A DNA stretch of 64,000 nt from Geminocystis sp. NIES-3709 (GCF_001548115.1 NZ_AP014821.1:2607262-2671261); one strand, 5' to 3'. Positions 21,215 to 30,940 are shown, counted from the first letter of the stretch. Numbers and translations are program-made. The notes: generated by a model from the sequence alone, not told the origin.

Positions 21215-23455
21215 TTAAGCCCGTACATATTTTGTACGATCGCGCTCAGAAATTGCTCTCTCCACAATCCTTGCAATTTCTGCACCCTCTGCCCGTAATT
21301 GCTCAATAAAATTACTATCATCTCTCCCACTGGTACTATTCAAAGTAATATTTACCGTAACAGGAGAGCTATTATTATTTGTAGTAACAGAACTTGATTC
21401 ACCATAAACGGAGCTATTATTTACAGAAGGAGATTCTTTCATGATGGGGAAATCTGGAAAAGGCAAATAGCTCATCATCGTTTCTAAGACTCCCATATTG
21501 CCTTTGACTCCCTGAGCTAAAGTCTCAGGAATAGAAGCACCTGAATAAGTCAAATCAGAAAGAGGCCCTGTTTTAGCATCCGAAAAAGGTAAGAACGATC
21601 GCACACGATCCATAGCTCCAGAAATTGCACCCGTTACGGCTCCCACACTGGATTTAACACCATCTGCTAAAGCTCCCATTAAAGCCTTACCAGCGTTCAT
21701 AAAGATTCCCACAAACCCTAAAATAATATCAGCACAACGATTTAAAGCGTCACTAAAAATTGGAGGAACTCCCAAAATTTCCTCAATCCAACTAGCGATC
21801 GCCGCAATAATTTTTAATCCTCCTCCCACAATAGCCGCAACTGCCGATCCTATTCCTACCACTACAGCACCCACAAAACCCACAACGGCCGCAACCGCAC
21901 CAGTAAACACCCCTACAATTATTTGCCCAACGGCTGTTACCACCGCTTTTAAAGCCATGAATAAACCACTGACAATACCAAACTCCTGTACTGCTTTAAC
22001 AAATTGTTGGATAAACATAATTACAGGAATTAAAGCCACTCCAATCGCAATGATTATCGCTACGATCGGAGCAAGAGGAGCGAGAAAAGCAATAGCACCA
22101 GCCGTTGCCGTCGTAAAAGCAGTCGCTAATCCTGCAAAAATTCCCGCAGAACTTAGGGTCATGATAGTTCCAATAATCGAAACCAGTGATCCCAAAGGAA
22201 TTAATAATAATCCTATAATTCCAACTATTACCCCTAAAGCCACTCCAACTTTTAAAATCACAGGATTCACTTCCGATACTTTACTGATAAATTCGGTGAA
22301 TCCCTTTACCAAAATAATTAATCCTTCCAATAATCCAGAACTAGCAATGGCAATACCTAAACTAGCCAAACTATTTTTAAGTAAAATCATTTGAGACTCA
22401 AAAGTAGCTGACATAATATTTAAACCACCTTCAAGGGTGGTTCCTTTACCAGACATGGCATTGGTCATAATCTCAAAAGATTTTGTCGCACCATTAGCAG
22501 AATTAGCCGTTCTTAAGGCTTCACCACCAAATTCACCGAACATTTTTTCTGCCGCAATTTGTGCCTCTGGCCCAGTCTTTTTAATAGCCTCAAAAAGTTG
22601 TAGCATCGCCTCTGTTCCTTTCCCTTGCAACATCATAGATTGCATTTCCGTCATGGAAAGACCGAGCATTTTGAATCCTTCCTGAGCCCTCGTAGTATTG
22701 CCATCTCCCTTCGCCAAAACATTGGCAAAATTCTCAAAAGCCCGTGCAGAAGTTTCAGGCACAATCCCTACATCTTGCATCGTTGCACCAAAAGCGGCCA
22801 ACTCATTCTCAGTTATCCCTGCCGTTTTATAAAGCCCGGCTGTTCGTTTCACAAACTCAATAATTCCTGCTTCACCTGCGGCCAAAGAATCCCCTAAATT
22901 ATTAACAACATTTCCCAGAGTTTCCAGTCTTTTCATGTCAGGAATGCCGTTTTCAAGCATTCCAAAATTCGCTGCTAATTTTCCTACCGCTTCCCCTGTT
23001 TCTTCAGCAGAAATGTCGAACGCCACAGACATTTGCGACACCAGTTTCGTGAATTCAATAACTCCCTCTTTACCAACACCAATTTTTGAGGCTTCTTCTC
23101 CGATCGTTATCAGATCAGGAATGGATTTAGGAATCTCTTTACTTAAATTAATAAATTCCTTTCCTAAATTATCTAATTCTTGATCAGCGACCCCAGAAAT
23201 TCTGGAGAAAGAAGCCAAAGCAGTTTCGTATTCCGAAGCAACCCCAATAATCGCACCACCAACCATAGACATGGTATTGACGATATTATGCCCGACCGCC
23301 GTCATTTGCCCACCGACTCTTTGGAATTGCTCCCCCATAGCAACACCGCTCGTGGTTTGGTTCAGTTGGGATAATTCAGATTGCAGACGGTTAATTTCTC
23401 CCGTAGCCTGATCTGCGTCTGCCCGAATCTCTACCCTTAATTGTGCTTCAGTCAT
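21215..23455 (-). CDS. Phage tail tape measure protein
   Basis: A 746-residue protein that sets tail length and is ejected at infection. The N-terminal 350 residues are of the TP901 type (GVAMGEQFQRVGGQMTAVG, then SKIGVGKEGVIEFTKLVSQM). Next come hydrophobic, alanine- and glycine-rich segments (about 375-560) able to span membranes. A short C-terminal domain is rich in Ser and Asn. The start ATG overlaps the stop of the frameshifted chaperone product (ATGA), as in other tail operons. By the usual 1.5 angstroms per residue rule, the tail would be roughly 110 nm. Confidence 0.93.
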   Translation of the reverse strand: MTEAQLRVEIRADADQATGEINRLQSELSQLNQTTSGVAMGEQFQRVGGQMTAVGHNIVNTMSMVGGAIIGVASEYETALASFSRISGVADQELDNLGKEFINLSKEIPKSIPDLITIGEEASKIGVGKEGVIEFTKLVSQMSVAFDISAEETGEAVGKLAANFGMLENGIPDMKRLETLGNVVNNLGDSLAAGEAGIIEFVKRTAGLYKTAGITENELAAFGATMQDVGIVPETSARAFENFANVLAKGDGNTTRAQEGFKMLGLSMTEMQSMMLQGKGTEAMLQLFEAIKKTGPEAQIAAEKMFGEFGGEALRTANSANGATKSFEIMTNAMSGKGTTLEGGLNIMSATFESQMILLKNSLASLGIAIASSGLLEGLIILVKGFTEFISKVSEVNPVILKVGVALGVIVGIIGLLLIPLGSLVSIIGTIMTLSSAGIFAGLATAFTTATAGAIAFLAPLAPIVAIIIAIGVALIPVIMFIQQFVKAVQEFGIVSGLFMALKAVVTAVGQIIVGVFTGAVAAVVGFVGAVVVGIGSAVAAIVGGGLKIIAAIASWIEEILGVPPIFSDALNRCADIILGFVGIFMNAGKALMGALADGVKSSVGAVTGAISGAMDRVRSFLPFSDAKTGPLSDLTYSGASIPETLAQGVKGNMGVLETMMSYLPFPDFPIMKESPSVNNSSVYGESSSVTTNNNSSPVTVNITLNSTSGRDDSNFIEQLRAEGAEIARIVERAISERDRTKYVRA

Positions 23456-24104
23456 CTTTTTTGTTTCATTTGCTCATTAATTTTTTGCCTATAATTAATC
23501 GCCTGATGGATCCAGTAAATTCCTTCAGACGATTCAAATTCTAAAAATTCATTTAAGCTACAATTCAAAACTTCACAAGCAAAAATTATGTCTTCACCCG
23601 TACAAATTGTGGCTTTTTTGGAGTGACTAAGCTCATCAAAGGTTGAATTTCACCTGCTGGTAAATCAAGTAAATCATCATATCTCAAAACTTTTTCATCA
23701 ATCTTGACAAGCAAACTAATTAACCAAAACACAATAGCACTGGCATTTCCGTTTGCCATTCTGTTGGCTTTATTGTCATGCTTAATTTTGCGCGGTTCAG
23801 TCAATTCAATAATTTTATCGCCCAAAAAATAAGTTTTTGGGTAACTCTCTACACTTTCAGGAGTTAATTGTTTTGTTTCAAAAATCACCTCTTGAATAGC
23901 CAAACTAATACCAGCGTCAAACTCCTCAACCGTGTCACTGGTCAAAGGTGCATCATTTAAGTAACACACATCAGCGATTAAAGTAGAGATAAAACCACCC
24001 CCATTAGCTTGAGCCGTCAGGGCCTTGAGCATATCTCTACCTGTAGCTATTCTTCTAATATCTAATCGCCCTTGCTCAATTTCGATATATCCTAAATTTT
24101 CCAT
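23452..24104 (-). CDS. Tail assembly chaperone, -1 frameshift fusion product
   Basis: Shifting -1 at A AAA AAG (23613-23619) reads through the normal stop at 23586 into a 48-codon extension (GEDIIFACEVLNCSLNEF, then GIYWIHQAINYRQKINEQ). It ends at a TGA overlapping the tape measure ATG. This matches the G/GT (lambda) and E/E' (P2) arrangement, in which the rare long product coats the tape measure. The extension has no start codon of its own. Confidence 0.85.
23586..24104 (-). CDS. Tail assembly chaperone, short form
   Basis: A 172-residue cytoplasmic chaperone equivalent to P2 gpE or lambda gpG. It has no strong sequence signature. The call rests on its place between tail tube and tape measure and on the slippery site 9 codons before its stop. 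Its start ATG overlaps the tube stop by one base. Confidence 0.82.
   Translation of the reverse strand: MENLGYIEIEQGRLDIRRIATGRDMLKALTAQANGGGFISTLIADVCYLNDAPLTSDTVEEFDAGISLAIQEVIFETKQLTPESVESYPKTYFLGDKIIELTEPRKIKHDNKANRMANGNASAIVFWLISLLVKIDEKVLRYDDLLDLPAGEIQPLMSLVTPKKPQFVRVKT
23613..23619 (-). promoter_or_regulatory. Programmed -1 frameshift site A AAA AAG
   Basis: In the chaperone frame the codons are CCA AAA AAG CCA, giving the heptamer A AAA AAG, the most efficient bacterial slippery sequence. The -1 frame after it is open for 53 codons up to the tape measure start. Confidence 0.88.
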
Positions 24105-24601
24105 TATCTACCTACCAAATTAATTAATTCACCATTAACACGAATACCAGAATTACTAATCGCATCAACCTCAAAAAATGTTTGACCGTTCACTGTCAGG
24201 CTATAGTAATCCACAGCAAAAGTAGTCTCAGGTTTTGTCGCCTCACCCTGAGTAAAATTACCACCCTTCATCATTTTTGGACGCACTCTTAATAGAGCGG
24301 TATATAGTCCAGAAACAGGTTCCCCCAAACTGTTAAAGGTAGCTTGTTCACTCCTTAATTGAATCTGAGAAGTAATTATGGGATTGTGCATTAATTGAGA
24401 AATTTCAGGCGGTTGATGCAACCAAACAGCTGAGGCTTCCATTTTCTGAACAGAAGCGGGTAATTCCACCACACCCGCCATTCCCAAAGAACCATACTCT
24501 ACCTGAGCTATCTCAACTTCTGGTAAATTAAAACTCTCACATAATCCTGTACCCTCAATCCCATCAACATAAAGTCTGCAATTCGATAATCTCCGAATCA
24601 T
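24104..24601 (-). CDS. Phage major tail tube protein
   Basis: A 165-residue protein of the FII tube family, stacked inside the sheath. It has the typical opening CRLYVDGIEGTGLCESFNLP and a repeated beta pattern, and its length is normal. It lies 4 bases after the sheath gene. Confidence 0.9.
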   Translation of the reverse strand: MIRRLSNCRLYVDGIEGTGLCESFNLPEVEIAQVEYGSLGMAGVVELPASVQKMEASAVWLHQPPEISQLMHNPIITSQIQLRSEQATFNSLGEPVSGLYTALLRVRPKMMKGGNFTQGEATKPETTFAVDYYSLTVNGQTFFEVDAISNSGIRVNGELINLVGR

Positions 24602-24605
24602 AAAA

Positions 24606-26309
24606 TTAAACTCCTATAGGTTCACGGCCAATATTCAAAGAATTAGCAAGGTTAATGTTTAAATAACTCAAGAAAGTTAATCTTTCAGCAGGAGGAGACG
24701 GTAACATCTCCACCCTAAACACCAATTGCCCGTCTGCAATTTGTTGAGATGGATTATCACTAGGCTCGTAATAAACCTTTGAACCATCCAGTAAACCACC
24801 TTGATTAATCAAAGTACGGAAATAAGCATTAATACTATCGAGAATGGCATCAATGAGAGCGTCATTGATCGGATAATCGACATATTGCATTGCAAATAAA
24901 CGAATTCGCTCATTGATTACGATTTGGGAAAAGCGAATATTGATAAAATTATCAGGATTAGAACTATTAGGAAAAGCAAAAGATCTATTCCCCCACGTCC
25001 GTATTCCATTACCGAAGTAATTAGCGTAAGTAACAATTCCATTGGCATTAAGATTATTGGCTTCCGTACTTGCATTGCCGGGGATAAATTCTAAAGGTAA
25101 TTCAGTTCCCACAATCCCTTTAATCTCAGTATTAGAAGGACTCCACCAAAAACCTTTACTTTCAATTTTGTTAGCCCAAACCCCTGCAAATCGTTGACTA
25201 AAAGGCTCAAGTGCTTGGGCATTTGTCACATTCCGAAACGCTTTTAAGTGAGGGTAACAGCCCACTAAACGAGAACTGGAATAATTAAAATTGATTGTAC
25301 TATTAGGCCCACGCCCTGAAATCACGTCACTATAAGCAGTGCCAAGAGGAGCATCGACAACAGCCATAGCGTCAATCGTATTGGCGATCGTATCTAAGGC
25401 AGTAGTAATCGAATTGATGCTCGAAAAACTTGGAGCAATTAAAATTTTAGGGAAAAATCCGTAAAGGTTAAAGCTATCAATAAAAGCCTGTAACCCTGTT
25501 CTATCACCCTCTTCAGTAGTTTCTCCAATTATTTGAGATAACTGTACAGTACTAGGATCAAAATAAGTGTAAGAAACTTTGACCGTCGCACCAGCTAAAA
25601 TACTTCCCGTACTTTTTCGGGTAATAACTCCAGTCACACTATTAACCGTGTAATCAGTGTTTAGCACATAGGTAGGAGTACCACCAGAACCTTTGACCAC
25701 AACACCACTTAATCCTTCTGGTAATTGAATTGTGTCACTAGCGGTAAAAGTTTTATTTTCCTCAGTAACAGAAGTTTTATTTCCTCCAGTGAAAAAGCTA
25801 TAAGTCACTTCCACAGTGGCATCTTCAGCAATTGCACCGCCATCAACTAAACTAACAATCCCCGTAGCGTAATCAACAATGTAATCGTCTTCTTCGTCAT
25901 AGGTAACAACATCACCATCAGTGATTACAACCGCAGAAAGTCTGGGAGAAAGAGTAATTATTCCCTCCTCAAAAGTAAATTCTTCATCTTCAATCTCAGT
26001 AGTTAGTACAGCGCTATACCCATCAAGAACATTGACAACAATTACCGTTACACCACCGCTAGAATCAACCTGATCAAAAATTGCATTTAAGGCTTGAGGA
26101 ATCGTATAACCAACTCGATCGCTACCAAATAATTGCGCCGCTTGACGTTTGTTCAAAACCTGAACAGGCTCGTTCAAACTGCGATCGGCTTCATCCACTA
26201 AATACATTGGAGCAGTACCAATTAATCCAATTACTGCCACATTCGTTTGTCGAACTGGACGCAACCCGACATCAACTATTTGCGTTTCCGAACCATGATA
26301 AAAAGCCAT
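24606..26309 (-). CDS. Phage tail sheath protein
   Basis: A 567-residue contractile sheath subunit of the FI family. The N-terminal AFYHGSETQIVDVGLRPVRQ, the central GPNSTINFNYSSSRLVGCYP and the C-terminal sheath domain (RLFAMQYVDYPINDALIDAI, QLVFRVEMLPSPPAERLTFL) identify it. About 160 residues of repeated beta-strand insert (roughly 100-260, with VVITDGDVVTYDEEDDYIV and a second similar unit) are extra compared with P2 FI and may decorate the tail surface. Confidence 0.94.
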   Translation of the reverse strand: MAFYHGSETQIVDVGLRPVRQTNVAVIGLIGTAPMYLVDEADRSLNEPVQVLNKRQAAQLFGSDRVGYTIPQALNAIFDQVDSSGGVTVIVVNVLDGYSAVLTTEIEDEEFTFEEGIITLSPRLSAVVITDGDVVTYDEEDDYIVDYATGIVSLVDGGAIAEDATVEVTYSFFTGGNKTSVTEENKTFTASDTIQLPEGLSGVVVKGSGGTPTYVLNTDYTVNSVTGVITRKSTGSILAGATVKVSYTYFDPSTVQLSQIIGETTEEGDRTGLQAFIDSFNLYGFFPKILIAPSFSSINSITTALDTIANTIDAMAVVDAPLGTAYSDVISGRGPNSTINFNYSSSRLVGCYPHLKAFRNVTNAQALEPFSQRFAGVWANKIESKGFWWSPSNTEIKGIVGTELPLEFIPGNASTEANNLNANGIVTYANYFGNGIRTWGNRSFAFPNSSNPDNFINIRFSQIVINERIRLFAMQYVDYPINDALIDAILDSINAYFRTLINQGGLLDGSKVYYEPSDNPSQQIADGQLVFRVEMLPSPPAERLTFLSYLNINLANSLNIGREPIGV

Positions 26310-26476
26310 TAATTAATCTCCTCCTTTAATAACCCTTTTTTAAACCAACCACGCACGACCCGATCCTCTCGATCCAATTGATAAACCTGATTTGGATGTA
26401 ATACTAAATCTCGAACAGGATTATTCAAGGAGACACAAGCTATAGCCGTACCCACATATCGATATTTTCTAATCAT
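26309..26476 (-). CDS. Small protein between terminator and sheath genes
   Basis: A 55-residue basic protein (IRKYRYVGTAIACVSLNNPV, then RVVRGWFKKGLLKEEI). It overlaps the upstream gene by 8 bases and the sheath ATG by one base, so it fits tightly into the tail operon. Small genes in this place are known in Mu-like phages; function is unknown. Confidence 0.6.
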   Translation of the reverse strand: MIRKYRYVGTAIACVSLNNPVRDLVLHPNQVYQLDREDRVVRGWFKKGLLKEEIN

Positions 26477-26957
26477 CAGTTTCTCCTACGAAAACATTGC
26501 CAACTTGAAGCCCTTGCAAATTAGGCAACTCAGCATAATCAATCTTTTGCTGAGAATAACCACCGTAAACATAAGCTGTAAAACCACCTTGAGCCACCCA
26601 GTAATCTTCAGCCATTCCCAAAAAATTAAACTTATTGACGGTAATCGGACGGTAACAAAGGCTAGGTTTAAAACCCCATAGCAATTCCTTGAGTTTATTT
26701 AGAACTGTATAGAGAGATGACCTCAACGCTTTTACTCGAATATCTAACTTATAATTGACCACTTCCTCAGCAGATTGCTCTCCTAAAGAGTAGCCTTCTA
26801 ATTCAGAGTCGAGCCATTGAACCGAAACCCACCCCGTACCAGCGACTGAACCCCATGAGCTAGGCAATTCAGGTAAACACTGAACCACTATTCCCAACTC
26901 CTCACGAATTGGCAATAGCTGAGTAATAATTTCCTGTTCAATAAGTGCGTAAGTCAT
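26469..26957 (-). CDS. Gp37-family tail protein (probable tail terminator)
   Basis: A 162-residue protein of the Mu gp37/DUF1834 type, which probably caps the tail next to the head. The call rests on its place directly before the sheath and on the segment SVQWLDSELEGYS and the later TAYVYGGYSQQ. It overlaps both neighbours by a few bases. Confidence 0.6.
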   Translation of the reverse strand: MTYALIEQEIITQLLPIREELGIVVQCLPELPSSWGSVAGTGWVSVQWLDSELEGYSLGEQSAEEVVNYKLDIRVKALRSSLYTVLNKLKELLWGFKPSLCYRPITVNKFNFLGMAEDYWVAQGGFTAYVYGGYSQQKIDYAELPNLQGLQVGNVFVGETDD

Positions 26958-27361
26958 GGCAGTAAAACCTTTTGAGCAATTTCCATAATTTTTTCTCTAT
27001 CTTGATCACTAATCCCCAAAAATTTTCTTTCAGGCATTTTACGAGTACCCGTCTGATGGAAAATCCCATAATTTTGACTAGCGGTTACGATCGCAACTTC
27101 CCCAGAAATACTAGAACTAATCGAACTGATCAAAGCACTTGTTTCTCTCAGGATTGCACCTGACTTCTTGACCTTTAAAGTATTAGCAGATAAAGCCGTC
27201 CACTTATTCCCATCAGGATCAGACTGTTTAGCAAAATTTAACTTAGTACTACGTTCTTGATAAAGTGCCGCTTTCTTTAAAAACAAAGTGACATTATTCA
27301 ACTTATCAACAGTGGCATTAACAACCTGAATCGCATTACCAGAAATAGTTACATCAACCAC
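26954..27361 (-). CDS. Phage virion morphogenesis protein
   Basis: A 135-residue protein of the Mu gpG/P2 gpS-like morphogenesis group (RSTKLNFAKQSDPDGNKWTA, then NYGIFHQTGTRKMPERKFLG). These act in joining tail to head. It overlaps genes on both sides by 4-8 bases. Confidence 0.85.
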   Translation of the reverse strand: MVDVTISGNAIQVVNATVDKLNNVTLFLKKAALYQERSTKLNFAKQSDPDGNKWTALSANTLKVKKSGAILRETSALISSISSSISGEVAIVTASQNYGIFHQTGTRKMPERKFLGISDQDREKIMEIAQKVLLP

Positions 27362-27752
27362 TAGCCTGACCTCCCCATACCGTAGTACGAATTAGATAAC
27401 CGTTTATTCGTTGCCCCAAAATTTCATTTTCTTGATAAAACGCAGAAGCGATCGAAGGAGAGTAACGAAATTTGTAAGAAACGCCATCCACCAAGGCATC
27501 CGCAAGGACTTCAGGCTGAATATCTGAAGACAAAACTTTTGGACTAATACACCTACCCTCAACATAAATTTCCTCCTGATTCGATTCGTTCATCAAATTG
27601 GACATTGGCATTTTCTTTTTTTCAAGGAAACAAGACACCGAATAATCCTCTAAATTGTCCTCTAAATGCCCAAAATCACCATATACGGGTTCACTTGAGC
27701 GAACCTTAAAAGTGACAGTAGCATTGGCAAAACTAGAGAACGGTGTCGTCAT
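27354..27752 (-). CDS. Probable head-tail joining protein
   Basis: A 132-residue beta-rich protein with no firm family match. Position between the capsid-linked gene and the morphogenesis gene, and size, are those of a head-tail adaptor or stopper (VTFKVRSSEPVYGDFGHLED, then LIRTTVWGGQASG). It overlaps the gene upstream by 20 bases. Confidence 0.6.
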   Translation of the reverse strand: MTTPFSSFANATVTFKVRSSEPVYGDFGHLEDNLEDYSVSCFLEKKKMPMSNLMNESNQEEIYVEGRCISPKVLSSDIQPEVLADALVDGVSYKFRYSPSIASAFYQENEILGQRINGYLIRTTVWGGQASG

Positions 27753-28221
27753 TTAATTCTTGTAATCTAAGGGTGATTGCTTGTTGAATTCCTTTTCTGG
27801 AATCTTGAGTTTGTAATTTAATTAATTCCTCCCTATCAAAACTTTTAGTAATAATTTCTTCAGCTTCTTTTACGGTTACTTGAGTCAAATCAGCAATAGA
27901 AATTTTTGATTCTTGTCTGTTAGGCTTGAGAGAATTACTACCCAATTTTGCAGGTAAATGGGGGATTGGCTGATCATCTTCAGATCTTGTGGAAACCTCG
28001 AAACCCTCAAGATTCCCCTCAGTTTCTGGGGCTGATTTTAAAATGTCCAGAACTTTTTTCTCAAGCCAAACTTTAACCACAGGATGAACTTTAATAAAAT
28101 TCCATTCCTGTTCGGGAACAAAAAGATTAATCCCCGGACTGAAAGAAACCTCTCCCTTGCCACCAACATAACGAACAGTTATACTACGAGCTTCATTATT
28201 TCGGATAGTGACAGTTCTCAT
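27733..28221 (-). CDS. Unknown head-region protein with HeH/LEM-like C-terminus
   Basis: A 162-residue protein. The N-terminal part is beta-rich (VRYVGGKGEVSFSPGINLFV). The C-terminal 50 residues (IADLTQVTVKEAEEIITKSF, then EELIKLQTQDSR) look like a helix-extension-helix (HeH/LEM) unit, often found in head-tail connector proteins. It follows the major capsid gene by 3 bases. Confidence 0.6.
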   Translation of the reverse strand: MRTVTIRNNEARSITVRYVGGKGEVSFSPGINLFVPEQEWNFIKVHPVVKVWLEKKVLDILKSAPETEGNLEGFEVSTRSEDDQPIPHLPAKLGSNSLKPNRQESKISIADLTQVTVKEAEEIITKSFDREELIKLQTQDSRKGIQQAITLRLQELNDDTVL

Positions 28222-28224
28222 GTC

Positions 28225-29148
28225 TCATATTCCCTCCGCATATCTGAGAGCAAGAGGTTTGTTGATCTGAACCCCTCCTGTGCGCATTCTGCACACAACT
28301 CTAAAGTCCAAGTCTTTTTGCTGTACAGGCATTTGCTCAAAATCAAGAGGGATATGGAGTTTTAGCTTATCAAGACGTTTCCGATAAGCAACCATCATAT
28401 CTAAACCACCCGTACCTCTACCCTCAAGATAAGCCATAGGAATCATTGCCTGAATTCCCCCCGGAGTCATTCTTTGTGTTTTCAAGAAAAAACTACCGAT
28501 GGTTTCACCACTAGCGCTATTTGTGGGATAAGGAGTTTGCATCACTCGATCGAATTGATCAATCGGTAAAGCTAAAATCTCAGGAGTCTCAACTCCAGCC
28601 GTTGCAATACGAGTCGCAGAAACAAACTCCCTTAAATCTCTGTAAATCTGTTCGGGCGTTTTAGTTGCAAAGGTAGTACTCGATCCCGTGCCATCATTGG
28701 GAATCGTGTAAAAAGGAACGTTTGGATAATTGAGAAATCCCAATAAATTGAAATTACTATCACCGTTGTAAGCTAATAAATCAACTTTTCTTTCTATGAC
28801 TTCCCTTGCTCCGATCGCCATAGAAGAATCAATGTTCATCCCAGCGTATTCAGCAGATTCCAGATCTTCAATCCCGTACTCGTAACCGTCAACAACAGTC
28901 CGTACATAGCCTGTTCTTTTTTCAGCATAGGCGTTGATCATAGGAATATCATTTCCCCCATTTGCCAAAATTGCAGCCTCACCTAAAAAAGTGAGTATTC
29001 GGTAAGAATAGGTTTCTGCACCGCTAGGCACATCGGTAGAGATATTGATTGCCGATCCAGAACTCATCAGCATTTCAGGAAAATCCTGTTGGATGACCTC
29101 GTTCTGGACATATTCTAATTGTTCATTCAAAAATATAGTAGAAACCAT
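28225..29148 (-). CDS. Major capsid protein (DUF2184 type)
   Basis: A 307-residue shell protein with an HK97-like fold expected. Family-type stretches are RTGYVRTVVDGYEYGIEDLE, the ERKVDLLAYNG segment, PEQIYRDLREFVSATR and RLDKLKLHIPLDFEQMPVQQ. It follows a decoration-type gene and a DUF2213 gene, the usual head cluster. Confidence 0.9.
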   Translation of the reverse strand: MVSTIFLNEQLEYVQNEVIQQDFPEMLMSSGSAINISTDVPSGAETYSYRILTFLGEAAILANGGNDIPMINAYAEKRTGYVRTVVDGYEYGIEDLESAEYAGMNIDSSMAIGAREVIERKVDLLAYNGDSNFNLLGFLNYPNVPFYTIPNDGTGSSTTFATKTPEQIYRDLREFVSATRIATAGVETPEILALPIDQFDRVMQTPYPTNSASGETIGSFFLKTQRMTPGGIQAMIPMAYLEGRGTGGLDMMVAYRKRLDKLKLHIPLDFEQMPVQQKDLDFRVVCRMRTGGVQINKPLALRYAEGI

Positions 29149-29161
29149 TAATTACCTCTTA

Positions 29162-29680
29162 TTAAGGAATATTTAATTCTAAAATTGCTAATCCTGCCGC
29201 AGTCGTTTTGCAGGCCCAACGAACATTGGTGAGTTGATCTGCCTTTGCTGTGTCCGCATCAATACGAAAATTCCCCGGCACTAAAGCGCTGTTAACCGTG
29301 TGCCGTAAAAAAACAGGATCATCCATATCTACTGCGATCTCTGAATAAACCCAAACGTAACCTCGTTTTTTGACAGTAATATCATCTCCGATCTCATACT
29401 GTGCCGATGCTGTCGTATTCAGTACACCAAAACCATCATTACTATCTCCTGTCTGTTTATGGGTGAAACACGAGACTCCCATAAACAAAAATCCCGTAGC
29501 ACTTGGTAAAGCAATTTTTGGACGATTCTCGTTTCCTACGGCACCACCATAAACCACACCTACCCCAAAAGGAATTGCCGTATCACTATAAGCCGTAAAA
29601 CAAAATTCATCTGTAGCAAAGGCTTTCATTCCTTTTAATAGCTTATCGTTTTGAAATCCATAACTTGTTTGAATAGGCAT
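29162..29680 (-). CDS. Capsid decoration or cement-like protein
   Basis: A 172-residue beta-rich protein placed directly between DUF2213 and the major capsid, as decoration proteins are in related phages. Segments such as YSDTAIPFGVGVVYGG and YEIGDDITVKKRGYVWVYS suggest a trimeric cement protein. Spacing is one base to the upstream gene and 13 to the next. Confidence 0.65.
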   Translation of the reverse strand: MPIQTSYGFQNDKLLKGMKAFATDEFCFTAYSDTAIPFGVGVVYGGAVGNENRPKIALPSATGFLFMGVSCFTHKQTGDSNDGFGVLNTTASAQYEIGDDITVKKRGYVWVYSEIAVDMDDPVFLRHTVNSALVPGNFRIDADTAKADQLTNVRWACKTTAAGLAILELNIP

Positions 29681-30813
29681 TATTTAGTCATCCCCGGTAA
29701 AGGTCTATTTTTTCTCTTTTCGGACAAATCGACCATATTGGATTTTTTCTTACCCATGCTATTTAGCTGATCGAAATGTTTATTAGTCTTGTCGATCGCA
29801 TCCGTTCTTTCATTAGGCTTCAGAGCCTCATAAAGTCCATCAATGTAAGCGTCTGACTTATCTTTGAGGTCAGTACGATTATGGACTTTTTCTAAATAAG
29901 CTCTTTTTATATCAGGTACTTTCAAACCATAGTCAGTTTTGAACTGTTGATCTTTATCCTTGATACTAGGCAAAACTTCACTCCAAACATCCATCCGAGC
30001 AGAAATTTCAGCACTCAAAGAATCCTGTTTAATTGCCTCATCAAGTTTGAGCTTAGTTGCCTCTAGTTCACCCTCAGCTTTGTCTAATTTTGCTTGAACC
30101 TCAGAAACTTTAGTTTCTAAACCAGCCTTTTCCGTTTCCAAACTTTTTAACTGACTATCAAATTTTGTTTGAGCCTGTGCGATCGCTGTCGCAATAGTTG
30201 GTTCAACCTGATAACCAATCCCGTCTAAATGAACCGTTACCGTCATTTCCTTTCCTCCCTCATCATTTTTAACCTCAAAATCATCAATATCCGTACGAAA
30301 GCAATCTAAATGCACTTTCACATTTTCTCCTGCCCTACCTCTTGGCAAAACAGCGAAATGATTATACCTTCGATTTACTTGCTCAAAAGAGCCATCTCCT
30401 CGATCGACAATACTAGCCTTATATCCTGCTGATACTTGATTTTCCCCAGATTCAACACTTTTAATTAATTCACCATCAGTAATCACCCCCACAACTGTAA
30501 GAAAATCTTGATTTACCACCATGCCTTGTTGCGTCATGCCACGCTCAAATTCACGGGTATTTTTACTGTCAATTAAAATATATTGATCATTTTTGCGAGG
30601 ATGATTTTGGGTGATAGGTTTACCCCATACCGTGTTCAGAGAATCTTTATCGAATAATGTTTCACGCCCGACATATTCAGTCCGTGAAGAGCCGTCATCA
30701 TTGCGATATACTAGATCCCCTACACGACTAACGGTCATCCAAACCCGAAGATACCCCTCCTCAGTTTTTTCAGACTTAAAGATTTTGCCCGTATCAACTC
30801 TTATCTCATCCAT
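29680..30813 (-). CDS. DUF2213 prohead protease/scaffold
   Basis: A 377-residue protein. Residues 1-190 form the DUF2213 domain, a probable capsid maturation protease (TVSRVGDLVYRNDDGSSRTE, HPRKNDQYILIDS, GYKASIVDRGDGSFEQ). Residues 205-275 are a long coiled coil (LETKVSEVQAKLDKAEGELE) fit for scaffolding, followed by a lysine-rich end. The fusion of protease and scaffold is common in HK97-like heads. Confidence 0.85.
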   Translation of the reverse strand: MDEIRVDTGKIFKSEKTEEGYLRVWMTVSRVGDLVYRNDDGSSRTEYVGRETLFDKDSLNTVWGKPITQNHPRKNDQYILIDSKNTREFERGMTQQGMVVNQDFLTVVGVITDGELIKSVESGENQVSAGYKASIVDRGDGSFEQVNRRYNHFAVLPRGRAGENVKVHLDCFRTDIDDFEVKNDEGGKEMTVTVHLDGIGYQVEPTIATAIAQAQTKFDSQLKSLETEKAGLETKVSEVQAKLDKAEGELEATKLKLDEAIKQDSLSAEISARMDVWSEVLPSIKDKDQQFKTDYGLKVPDIKRAYLEKVHNRTDLKDKSDAYIDGLYEALKPNERTDAIDKTNKHFDQLNSMGKKKSNMVDLSEKRKNRPLPGMTK

Positions 30814-30940
30814 CTCTATATAACATTTAACTAATTAAAAGTATATCACTACATAACGATTAATTGGTACAAGTGACACAAAAAAAAGAAGGACGAATAG
30901 TAATGGAGTCGCCCTGATTTAACAGGGCATAAACCTAAAA

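Noticed and set aside
21957-23374. Several plus-strand frames opposite the tape measure gene
   Set aside because: They are antisense to a clear tape measure protein, without ribosome-binding sites or recognisable domains.
30911-30928. GCCCTG/CAGGGC hairpin as a terminator
   Set aside because: There is no T-run on the relevant strand, so it is mentioned only in the neighbouring gene entry.
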